The notes under the pieces are model-generated. The model was given only the letters and a program-made list of their open reading frames with translations, searched no databases and had not been told where the DNA came from. A DNA stretch of 64,000 bases, from NCBI GenBank assembly GCA_029962745.1, contig CM057154.1:22437303-22501302 (forward strand), given 5' to 3'. The DNA is from Echinometra lucunter. Its lineage: Eukaryota > Echinodermata > Echinoidea > Camarodonta > Echinometridae. Made by a program: the position numbers and the translations under genes. Shown here one piece after another: positions 13,801-26,300 of the stretch; position 1 is the first letter of the stretch; each line of letters begins with the position of its first letter.

Positions 13801-16800
13801 ATTGATATGGTGTCTTCAAACTTACAAATATAACAAAAGATGACACTTGAAACCTGGCTGTGGTGGTAGTGTGGTGTTGTGCGGAGTGATTTCACCCTGC
13901 TCAAGAATCATGGGAATAAAGAGGACTGTGATAAACTTAACAAGATATTCCAATGACTGACTGCCCTTAGAACAGCAAAACTAGGACTGAAAGTGTTATA
14001 CACTGTATACAGAGTTTCTATGCTGCCATACAAGAGCTTTGATTTATGAAGCCATTAAAAGTTTCCTCTCCAATATAGCATCCACAAATCATTGCCTAAA
14101 ACATCAAAAACCTAATCAAAGAAGCCCAACTACAGCCATCACCTTAATTAAGCAAAATTATCAAACATTAAGTAGGATGTATGCACGTCAAAATCTTTCC
14201 TGAGGAAGAAAGAAATCCTAAAAATAAGATGAAGCCAGTGAATGAGGATGGACTTCCTTTCAATCTAAACAAAAACTTAGTGGAAGTGTAACATACCATA
14301 GTAGCCATGGGCAGGATACATCCTTGCCATTTGTGCGGCAAACGGAAAAGACATAGGGAGCGATTACGAATGGAGCCAAGCGGTCTGATGCAAGCAGCCG
14401 TACCGCAGGTCAAGAGGACAGTTTCAAACAAAGATGGGACTAAAAGTGACAGAAGAAATCTCCTCAAGGTGTGGCAGGTAACAACACAAAAGTCAGCGAT
14501 CTACCATGGGAAAGGAGTCCGGTATCTCATGATAACACGAAGATGGAAATGGGTATCTTTCTAGAAAACCACGCTTAGATCTAGATGTCGTCCACTGAAC
14601 TGCCAGAAAGGTTTTATTCCGTGCCACACTGAAATGGTTAGACTGCAATAGGTCCAAAACATTAGGCCTATATGTTACAAGCAACACATCAGACTAGCGC
14701 AGTGGAGAGATTTAAGCCTTGACTCAAAGTAACCCAACGCCACATCACGAACACACTACCTAAGAGATAACTTTTTTTTTAAAAGCCACACACACATACA
14801 CAACACCTATTGTTTTACTCATCAGCTGTATAATCCAGTTTTTTTTTATAGTTCCTCGTCTTTCGTGGTAAAAGTAAGGAAAAGGGCCGAGAGCAAGGAT
14901 CCACAGACAGTGATATGGAATCTTTGGGTGAAATTAATCCTGCTATCAACTGAACCCACTCTTTCCTGTTCAACATCCCAAACTAGGCTGGTCTTTTTTT
15001 TTCTCCCTTCTCCCAATGTTTACTAGAAGCCTTTGACGTTCAGGAACTCCACTTCCTCCAACCAGTCACTGGTATAGACTTCAACTTTGCGAAGTGTTTA
15101 CAAAGAGGGAAATATAACTACAAAAAAATAAAAAAAGCCAATATTTTTGTTTTTTGTCTTCCCACTCTGTTTTCTATGTGGGCTACCAAGCAGATATTCT
15201 TTTCCTCAAGTGATCAGAGTCCATTGATCTCTTAATTGAAACGGTTAAAGTCCAGGAGTGAGGTTATTTGGATTCAAACCCACCAGAAATGCATATCATA
15301 ATGAAAAGAAATGAAATCCAAATGGTCCAAAGCAAAAGGAGATTATATGCATCCTAATATGAGTACGCATACAGAGCACTGTAAAATTCACATCCCCGAT
15401 TCCTTGCAAATCATACAAAACTTATTCTGTCTTTCGGTATGCAATGTCAATCAAACTTATCTACTGGATCAAGGAAAATCTTAGGACAGGTTTTATATTT
15501 CCTTGTTCTCCTTGTTCTGCAGGCAGCAGTAATCTTTCATCAAACAAGGGAGTGTGGCTCCCCCCCCCCACCATATTCAAAGCATGATAAGTATAATGTA
15601 TGGTGACATTTTTCAGCTGTATTGGTCAATGAATTCAATACACTAGTTTTAATGTAAGTAATACAATGTATGTTCTGCATGCTTTTATCTGGTTGATTGT
15701 GACTTTAAAAACAAATTTGGCAGTGATGTCCTGTTTGCAGTAGATATGTATAAAATACATTCACTTAAACAAAACAGAAGATCATATAATAAAAATTTCT
15801 TAAAACATACTGAAGTCGATGTATAAAATATCTTTAAACTTATTATAGAAGTCAATGCATATGATATCTTTAAACATACTGCACGACAACAATCTAGAAA
15901 ACATCTTTAAACACATTACAGAAGATGCATAAAATATCTCTACTTACTTTACATATGGTTAATACTTTAAGAAGTAAAAAGAAATCACTAGAGTACAGAT
16001 TGCATCTTAAGAGACTAAAACTTCCAGAATTACAGCAAGAAATTTTGTTAAGAACTATTAGTCTGTGAACAAAATGAATTCATTATTTCTATCATTCTGT
16101 GCAACATTAAACAAATATTTAGATAACTATCAACTGGTTTATACTACGGCTCGAAATCTGTAGAACCTCGAACAAAATCTTACCAGACTGCATAATGTTT
16201 CTCACCCACTGGGTAAAGATCTTAATACTCCTCAAGTAACCCAAGACCGTAATGATACAGGACCATCTTTGGCGAGGCAGGAAGAGGCAATTAAGAGGTT
16301 TTGACTCCTAAAGAAATGCTATCGTCTATCTTTCAGAAGCTAAGTATGCCGTTTCATACTGATGTTATAGGCGAGGAGACTTGAGAGGGTTTTGTAATCT
16401 AATGATCGTCTGAACAAAATATATCCTTTAAGAGCTAGAAGGGTGTAAACTCCTTCACTTCTGCAGTGTATGAGTGTCCTTCTGGCCCTAAAGGCCCTAA
16501 AAACACATGCATTCAATATCACATCTGTAATAACATAGAACTTTTAGGATATACAAGTTTGTGCTTATCTTTGATTTTATTAGGGATTTTCTTTATCAGA
16601 GATTGCCCTTTCATAAGAGGAAGTCAACAAAACAATAGCAAGTATGCAAAGGCTTCCCTGAATTGAGTTATAACACGGCAAACTCGCATAAATTGGGTTT
16701 TAAGTTATGCATCATGAAATAGTTCAGTTACAACATGTTGCAAAAATTGGCTGCATTAAAGTTCCCTTTGATTGAAAAGAAGGAAAAGAACTACGAAAAA

Positions 16801-19800
16801 GAGGCAAAACAAACAAATAAATGAATAAAAGAAAAAGCGCATAAACAAATTATCTAAATATGCGTGCAGTTGAAACACTAACAAAAATCTATTTGAATGC
16901 CTACCTTGTGCTAAGAAGTCATCTAATCTGGGCATACATGACGTTGTATTGAGATAACCAGAACTAACACTCTCCAGCTTGATGGACTGGGATGAAGACG
17001 AGGGCGTCGTGGTGGTCGTTGTGGTAACGGAAACGGCTGCAGATGAAGAGGAGGAGGAGGAGGAGGATGGGGTAGAGGTGGAGGAAGAGGACTGGGCTGG
17101 AATGTTGGAGGGATCGCACTCTATCAAAGAAAAGATAAAAAGGAAACTGATGATAGAAGCAACAATTCATTCAACACCCTTACCTAATTGTTCTGTATTA
17201 GAGATCACTATGCAATGAAATATACTTCAGAGTCTGCTGTACTATGCCCACATAGTGTATACATGTAATACGAGTAGACTTTCTAATGCAATTATGTTCT
17301 TCAAAGTAGATTAGAAGAAATTGGAGAAGATAAACAGATAAGTGACATCATAATGAGAAGCAGAGAGAAAGAGAAAGAGAGTTGTGGGGCATTCTGCTTG
17401 AAAATACAGAGATCAACAAGAGCAAAATGCAGGCATGCATCCAAAAATAGGGCTTACAAAATATAAATACATAACAAAAGGATTAATTGACAGACAGGAG
17501 GAGAGGAATAGAAAATGAAACGGATAACATGTCCGCTACAACAGTAATGAAAGAAAAAAAAATTATATGGGAAAACAGAGATATAAAATATGAATTACCA
17601 GATAGAGAGTGTAAAATAGAAGATGAGACAGACAGAGAGTGAGAAATAATGGAAGTGCAATAAAAATATTATATGTGAAAACAAAAATACATGTATAAAA
17701 TGGAGATTACTAGATAGACAGCAGCAAAAAATAGTACGAGAGACAGACCTCAAGTGAGCTATAATGGGAGTGACAGTGAAAAATTACTTGGGTCAACAAA
17801 AGAGACATAAATAAGGATTACTAGACAGACAACAGGGAAATAAAAACAGATAGACAGGATAAGAGCTATGAATTATATGAAAAGAGTAAAAGAGAGCAAT
17901 TGTTGGGAAAACAAGAGAGAGAGAGAGAAAGCAACAAAAGCCATGGACAGAGACTGATACACAGGCAGACAAACAGTATAAAGCGGGAATACCCAAAACA
18001 AACAACACAATTAAAGAATGATCTCTTTAGAAACAACCTCCATCCAGACCCCTCACCTTTTCTGAGCATATCGATGTGTTCCCAGAGGATGTCGCCCATG
18101 AATGGGGGCGCCCTACTCAGGAAGTCTGTCTTGGGGAGGGTGCAGAGGTCGCGGCCGCTGATTCGGAAGTTGTTGACTGACACACCCTCCAGACTGAACT
18201 CCTTGATGGCCCACAGCACCCAGGCAACAACCTGACATTCGGACCATCTTGATGGATCTACAGATACATAATATTCATCCAAAGCGGAATAGATTCACCT
18301 TTCAGTTATCTACACGCATGAGTATATTATTATGTACACCTTGACATGTTTTTTTTGTTGTTGTTTCAATGGTAAACATGAAGGCCCAATTTCGATATTT
18401 TAGAAATATGAATCTTCATGGATCAATACAAAGTATTCATCAAAAGCGGTACAGATTAATCCTTCAGTTATCTACATGCATGAGTATCTGTCATTTTACC
18501 TGTACATGTTTTTTTGTCTTTTTTTTTTTAATGGTAGTGATTTTTTTTTTTACTGTGTTTTTAAATAGGAATCTAGAAAAAAAAAATCTGAAGTACAGCA
18601 TTTTGATGTACATATACAAAACTATCAATTAGATATATAGTAGAGCAGAAACAGTAAAGTAATCAATAACAATTTTAATCTATTTTTCTATTACTTGATT
18701 GGCATAAGATTGAAATAATTTAGCTGTTATGTGTTCTTCTTGAGCACATATTCTGCAGCCCCCTGTTTCACACATCAGGGTCAATTTATGCCATACAGAC
18801 ATTTACAGCTACAAACACTATTTTCAGAGTTAAAAGGACACATTACCAAGAACCTGTTATATTTGAAGAGTTTGATTAAAAAAAAAAAAAAAAAAAAAAA
18901 AACACAAGAAATCCCTTTTTGTAACTTTGAGATATTTGCAGTTCAAGCTGATAGAATATAAAGAAAATGAAAATAAAATATATAATTTTTTCCTTGATAT
19001 ATAAAATGAGTGGAATGGAAAGCCTTGTTTGTTTCATACAACGGTGGCGTTACTTAAGAAATGTACCAAAAAATGGTCTTTATCAGTTATTGCACTCAAA
19101 GTCTCATTTCTTTTTCAGTGATGTTCTTCACAGTAACCATACCTTTTGGAATCCCAAGTCTTTCTTGCTCCTTCTTGAAACTGCTAAAGCTTTCCCTGAG
19201 GCACGCATTCATGAGAGCGTTGGTGCCTGGCGTTGGTGGTGGGACGGCGGGATGGAGATCTATTAAAGAATAAAATAAAGAGAACGAAATGTTTTTAAAC
19301 CTCAGTATTCTTGGTTTAAATGGTGTAGAAGGGGATGATAGCATAGCAAGAAAATGCAGAATGCTTACAAAGTACTAATAAATGGAAAGGAAATCTTTTA
19401 CTTCAGGCAAGCACTTAGCTAACATGAAGGAGAAATAGACATGAAAATAGGAAACAGAGAATGAGAGAAAGAGAGAGAAAGGGGGGGGGGGCTACGATTT
19501 ATATGGTTTTTACCTGAAATGCACCATATACTAGTCATATCATGACAGAAAAATAAAATTGCATCACTATGTTCTGTGAATTTTTTACCTCTTGAAGAAA
19601 GAGAAACTTTTAAAGCAGCTATAGAAATGTAAGCGAGTGATATGGAAGATCATTGCATTATAACAAGGAAATACAGAACCGCAAGGCTGAATTTCAATTG
19701 ATTCTACATGTATGTGGAGAACAAGCAAAACTAATTTTCAATATTATTATTATATGCACTTTCGGTTGCACATATACATGTATATAATGTTTTATTGTTC

Positions 19801-21400
19801 TGTAGTTTCAAAGGCATTCTATAAGAATGAGATACAAATCAATGAAAGTCACAAACAGATCAGCTAAGTTAACATCATCCTCAAGTCCTTTTTTGTATTG
19901 GCATGATTTAAAGAAAAAGGTAATCTGATGTAAGTCTCACACAATCTTTTCAATATAATCATTTTTTTATAGCTTTTTGTGCACTTAATGTACAAACATA
20001 ACAAACTTGGAGCATTATACAAAATGATTTGATGGTCAAAATGTCTCAAGTGTGTACATGAAAGCCCCCAAATGAAAAAAAAAAGTCAAACATTTAAAAC
20101 CATGCACCGGCATTTCATTTGGAATCAGTAGTATTTACAGTCGTTGTGCAATGTTTGCGAATATCACAGCACCATGCAAATATGCAGAAAAGTTGTTCAA
20201 ATACTAAATGAAGCGCATATTGATCTAATCATTAACTAATTCATATTTGAGAATGTTTGCAAATATGTCGAGACCACTAAAATACATGTATGATACAGAA
20301 AGGAATCGATTCAAAATTAAAAACCAAGTATGAACTATTAAGTTTTAGTCCAATAGCATGAAATGATTTTGTTGTAAGGAAGCACAAGAATGATATGTAA
20401 TCATTGCGTAAGGTTAGTAGATATGTAGGCCAACTAATACGTCTAAAATCAATATTTCATTGAAAGAGTATCAAAATTTTCATCATATATCATTCATCAC
20501 TAAATCTCAAAGAGAAGCTCGAGTTCTGCGAAATCTAAAAAATTAATTTGTAAGCTTCTTCATTCTGTTCATATCAGTTAAAAAGAAGATCACAGAAAAA
20601 ATGTCCCCTGGAAGAAAGGATTGCTTGTCAAAGGCCCTCACATTAGCAATATGACCAAAAACATAGCTGTTCAATGCGTTTGGGCTGAACATTCATGCCA
20701 GATTTATGTGTCGTTCCACAATCTCATTTCTGTGTGCAGTGGAGTACAGTTTGGGGGGAGTTTGTGAATTTCTTATCAATTCGATAATCCCCCAATCTCA
20801 TGCTAGACATCTGTGTTTATGTACAACTTAACTTTCCCAACTGCTCTGGAGCAGTTTCTCGCCCATGATTAGAACTCCAGTTTATCTTTAATATCAGACA
20901 GCATAAGTGCATGAAAAGTTCAAATACTATCTAGATAATGTCCTTTTTGTATCAAAAGCATAAATCTGACCTTGTCTTCCTTTTGTAGTAGCTGTTTCAA
21001 CATTGCAACAGCATGTACATTTCTTAACAGAAAGAAATTTATTTTTTATTAATCACGGATATGCTGCTACACACACTTACAAAGTACACATTAATGATTA
21101 TACCCAAACATGTATTATTCCTCCAATATTACCAAGAAGCCTTGCTTACTCAAGATATTAGTATTTTGATTCTGTTTTACTGATCAACGTGCATGCATGT
21201 ACATGTATATTTCCAATGCACAGTAGGCGACCATATGTTGCTGGCTTAAACACTAGAAGGACATATTAATTAAAAGTTTGGGTCAAAAATAAAAACACCT
21301 CTTCACTGACTCATTTTAAGGCTGCAAGTCAGGCTTGGTTAACTCTCCCATTCAGTGAGGAGAGTTGTGTACAAAGGGAAGGGACAGGTCAGCAGAAATA

Positions 21401-21459
<59 letters not shown>

Positions 21460-21464
21460 CAGAC

Positions 21465-21499
<35 letters not shown>

Positions 21500-23262
21500 G
21501 AGAGACAGACAGAGACAAAGAGAAAGAAAGAGGTAAGGGGGGGGGGGGAAGAAAAGATGAAGAAGGGGTATGGGACCGAGAGAAAGATAGAAGCAAGAAC
21601 AATACAGAGGAAAAAATGGAAGAGAGAAAGGGGGAAGGAAAGGGGTGGGGGGTAAAGGGAGGGAAAGAGAGAGCAAAGCTAGGAGGAGAAAGCTAGAGTT
21701 ACAATGTAATAGGCAGATACAGAGGGGAAAAAAAAGAGGGGGGGGGGGAGAAGATGGGAGGGAAAGAGAATGCTACAGACAAACTGATACAGAAAGAGAG
21801 AGCTTACAGTTGCATGACCAGGGGAGTGTTTCATGAAGAGTTTTGTCGCTGGTTTTCACCGACAAAACTCTTCATGAAACGCTCCCCACGGGGGTGTTTC
21901 ACAAAGCTGTGTGCAAAGTTATGCATAACTTTGAGAATGACTTGAATATGGAAAGTCATATGTGAATCATAAGTGATAGCATTTAAGCTAAAGTTGAAAT
22001 ATATATAAAGATTGCCATTATACTAAAAACAGCTTTCTAATGTGAAGTATAGTTTTTGCAAACAATTTAATCGAGATTGTAGGAAATACAGTCACACTTT
22101 GTTGAACAACGGGGTAAACTTTGGGCACTCCATTTGGCTTTCATAATTAAGTCACGCGTAACTTTATGCACAGCATTGGGAAACACCCCCAGAATTCAAC
22201 TCTATCTTTGGACACAAAGTGAAAGAATAAAAAAAAAGAGAGAAATAACAAGTCATTGCACAATATACAACTAGTATAAATAAAATGAATGAGTCACAGT
22301 GTATCGGTCAGAATCACATAGGAGATAGGAAAGAATTATATCGAATGACGAAACAAAGATAGAGAGATAGACAAGAGGGAAGGAGAGACAGAGATATAAT
22401 AAGAAGAAGGAAAAGCACATTCATGTGTTACACAATTTGTCTGACAGCTGTTTTGTGTATCTCCTAGGCTAAGCGAGATCTTGTTAACCAATCTGATTTA
22501 GATTGTGTTGGTCATGTCTTGCGCCTATTTAACAGTTCTTCAAAGACAAATGTGAACAGCTGCAGTTTACCAACAACATACAAAAGTACATTCACTTAAA
22601 AAGGAATACATTGTAAGTATATATACTGTGAGAAAGTTCAATGATGACAGAAATTCTGAAGCAAAGTAGTAACTGAATTCCGATTAGTATAAAGGTTGTT
22701 GTAAAGTAAATAATCCCATATAATCCTACTCTGACTCAAGATAACTTCTGAATATCTACATGTATATTTTCGTTGAAAGATGAAACATAAAACAAAAGCT
22801 CTTCATATGACGTAAAACCACTCATTTGCCGCTCATTCAATGCATGAGGATGTAATAAACCACGCTTTTTTTTTCTACAAGTGTTTGATATTTAAAGCGT
22901 TATGAGCCAGGGGAAAATTCATGGTGATATATATTTGGGAATGCTGACTAATCTGTTGAATTTGTTTGATACATGTATATTTCAACCCCCCTCAAAACCA
23001 AATAAATGAAAATGTAAATAAATGTATGTATCAATAAATTAATAACTCAATAATTAACTAACTAACTAACTACCTAACTAACTAAATACATGTAAATGAA
23101 TAAGAAATATATAAATGAACAAGTAAAATAAATTAATCAATTAATCCATGAAGAAGAAAAAAAGGCTAGGCTGTACATGTGTGTATTGCATCATTCTCTA
23201 GAACTTGTGGGCAGGCACTTAACACAGCAAACTTTCATAATATTTCATGCCATACAAGACTT

Positions 23263-23318
<56 letters not shown>

Positions 23319-26300
23319 AGAAAGAGACATGAGAGCCTGGTGTGTTGTGTTCAGTGACGCCTTAAACCACACCTTCCTCCAGCGCCATGGCGACAGAGCC
23401 CCATCTGGACTCCGCCTTTGACCAGAATGAACTCTAGGTCATTGCCCTTTTAATTTGAAAAGCTCAGCTCCTGATCACAAACACACTAACCCAGAGCTCA
23501 ACTCATGAGGCGTGACTCCCAATCCCTTTTAAAGCTTCTCAATACGTAGTCTACATTTCAAAACCCGTTGAAAACAGCAGATAAATAACCTATATAATAT
23601 CTTGTATAATTTTCTAGAATACACCTTCCTGTGGAAGTTTAATTGCTAACAATGGATATAAATATAAGTGACAGGTATCATTGATGACAAAAAGGTAGAA
23701 AAAGTAGTAAAAAATGCAGATTACTAAAAAGATGAACTGATGATGGAGTTTATGAAGAAATGCACAAGATGGAAAAGGAGATAAAGACATTATAAAAAGA
23801 TGAGTGACAAGTAAAAATCAGAATAAACAGGAAAAGGACACACGCAAAAAAGATGCAGTGCAGAAATGATGAAATATAACAAAAAACATAGTCACACAGA
23901 GAAATGTAGTCCTTGTCAAAACAGGGACTGTGTTTTGAAGACTACTCACACTGATACTCATCAGATATATGTGGCTTTTATTTCATTTCTAGGCCTCATT
24001 TCATAAAACTTCTTTATCAATGACAACTGCCACATTTCTATGACAAATTTCCTCTCAGCCAATCAGATGCAAGGATTTCAGTAGCTTATAACAGTTATTG
24101 CAACTTGTTATGGATAATAAGTTTTATGAAACAGGGCCCTGTTGTGTGATGTAGGAGGACTCTATCGATTTGTTCTTTTCATTCCCTCTCCTTGGTTCAT
24201 TTCTCCAAGTGTGTGTGGCTATGAAGCAGAACAAGGCAACTTAACCACAATAAAGGGAGGAGGGGGATGGGAAAGGGAAGATTAATGAGAGATAAGTGAC
24301 GTATATATTTCCAATCCTTCGCAGAGCTTTTGCTTACCACTGATAAAAGTTTAACTTCAAGATTTGTTCTATCTATTTCCAGTCATGTGAACAGCTATCA
24401 TAACTGGCAAGTTTATTCATCTTCCTATAACTTATATCTGCCTATACATGGAAGATAAATAAAAATTTATCATTTAATGTGTTGCCTACTGGAACAGGGT
24501 GGTCCCTGTATTAGACCTTTGGGAAGTAGAGAATTTAGTGGTCAATAGGTTAAAATAAACAGTTTTTCTCTTTAAAAAAAGCCAATAGGGAATAATGATA
24601 ATAATAATAATAATAATAGACATTTGTAAGGTGCCATCTATCTAGAAAAATTCTATTCTGAGGCGCACAAGAAAAAAGAATAGAAAAGGTAAGAGGGTTT
24701 GGATGAGTGTCAAAGTGTCTAGTACTGGTATTGTTAAAATAGATATGTTTTCAACTTGATTTAAAGGTTTTTTCTAAAGATGGTATCATTGTCAAAGCCA
24801 TTGGTAGATTGTTCTAAAGAGAGGGTGCTGCAGCTGAGAAAGCCCTTACACCACAAGCTACTCGCGTCTTGGGGATCTTAAGAAGATACTGATGTGATGA
24901 TCTAAGACTACGAGCTGGTGTATAGGGCTTAATAAGGTCTTGCAGATAGCTTGGAGCCAATCCATTTACAATTAGTACAAAAATTTAAATCCCATCACCC
25001 TTAAAACTACCTGTATGCAGGGGAGAAATACTGTCACAGTGTATAATCAACCCTCAAAATACTAAACTTTTCAATAAGGAAAAATAAACTTGAATAATTT
25101 ACTTACTGCAGTGTTTATAAGGTATTTGAATACTGCACTCGATAAAAAAGGTCTTAGACAGGTCTTTTGGGGGATAAACCTGTAATATTCATTACTCCTG
25201 CACCCCTAATAATACAATCATGGCACGGCTACAATCTGCTCTTAATCGGTAGTTAGGACCGGAGGGGTAACCTTTACCCAATGAGAGGGGTCATGATTGG
25301 CCAGCGGGGCATGAAATATTAACCACAATCCGGAAAGAGGCTATGGGGTTGCAATGAAAAATGCATTTCAGAGTCTAGATTGATGGTTCTTTCTGGGTAA
25401 ACAATGATTTTGTTTTTCGGCAGCTTGGTAAACAGTATTGATTGTCCATATTATCATGCTTGGGATGGATACTTGAAGCTTCCCTGCTGTCAAATTTGTT
25501 AATTTATCTCTGTTTTTCATCACACACTAGAAGACTAGGGAGTAAAATGAGCCGTTGTCTTTGATTCAATACACATGCAACTAGTATAATTTGCTTGCCC
25601 TGAAATGATTCCACCGTGTATTGAAAAAAACCTATTGAAGTACTTAACTGACATAAAATCTTTCCACAAAGTCCATTGTAACTAATTTAAAACAGATATG
25701 CCATTTTGCTTCAAGGCATTTTGACTTCAAACACATGGATATGGATATGACTGGGCCCCGTTTCATAAAACTTGTTATCAGTAACAAGTTGCAATAAGTG
25801 TTATAAGCTACTGAAATTCTTGTATCTGATTGGCTGAGAGCAAATTTGTCATAGAATGTGGTAATTGTTACTGATAACAAGTTTTATGAAACAGGGCCCA
25901 GAAGTAGCAACTTGTGAAGGATGTGCAATTCCTGAACTACATGCACATGTACGAGTAATTTGGTTTTATAATTCCATCCATCCTTCATTGGCATCGGATT
26001 CATGAATAAATCCATCTATACAATGTTTCTTTTACTTAAATAGACCTTTTTCAATACTTTCATTCAGCTATATAAATTTGTTGCTTCTTCTTATGTTTGG
26101 TAAATCCTGGCTTTGCATCAATCCTCCCTGTCTTCTCTCAGCTCTAGCTCTGCTCCATTCCAACTCCATCTTTAATAATACAATTTCTCCAGTTTTACCC
26201 CTTTTAGACTTTACAACCCCTTTTAGACTTTACAGCCCAATGTGGGCCAGTTTGGAAGTTTTCAATTATCCCCTTGTATATGCTTGGCCTTTCAGATGTT

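Larger units (their letters stand above)
13782..16904 (-). other. ets1/2: ets1/2 intron 5
   Basis: This phase-1 intron holds the candidate alternative first exon near 14.3 kb. It also has a short degenerate tandem repeat at 15800-15945 and C/T homopolymers. The rest is AT-rich with no recognised feature. Confidence 0.85.

Noticed and set aside
14307..14564. Plus-strand 85-codon ORF with CHLC and a donor-like GTAACA
   Set aside because: No family match, no partner exon and no acceptor. The minus-strand reading fits the surrounding gene by phase.
21339..21696. Arg/Glu/Asp-rich and Ser/Leu-rich ORFs on both strands
   Set aside because: Microsatellite translations.
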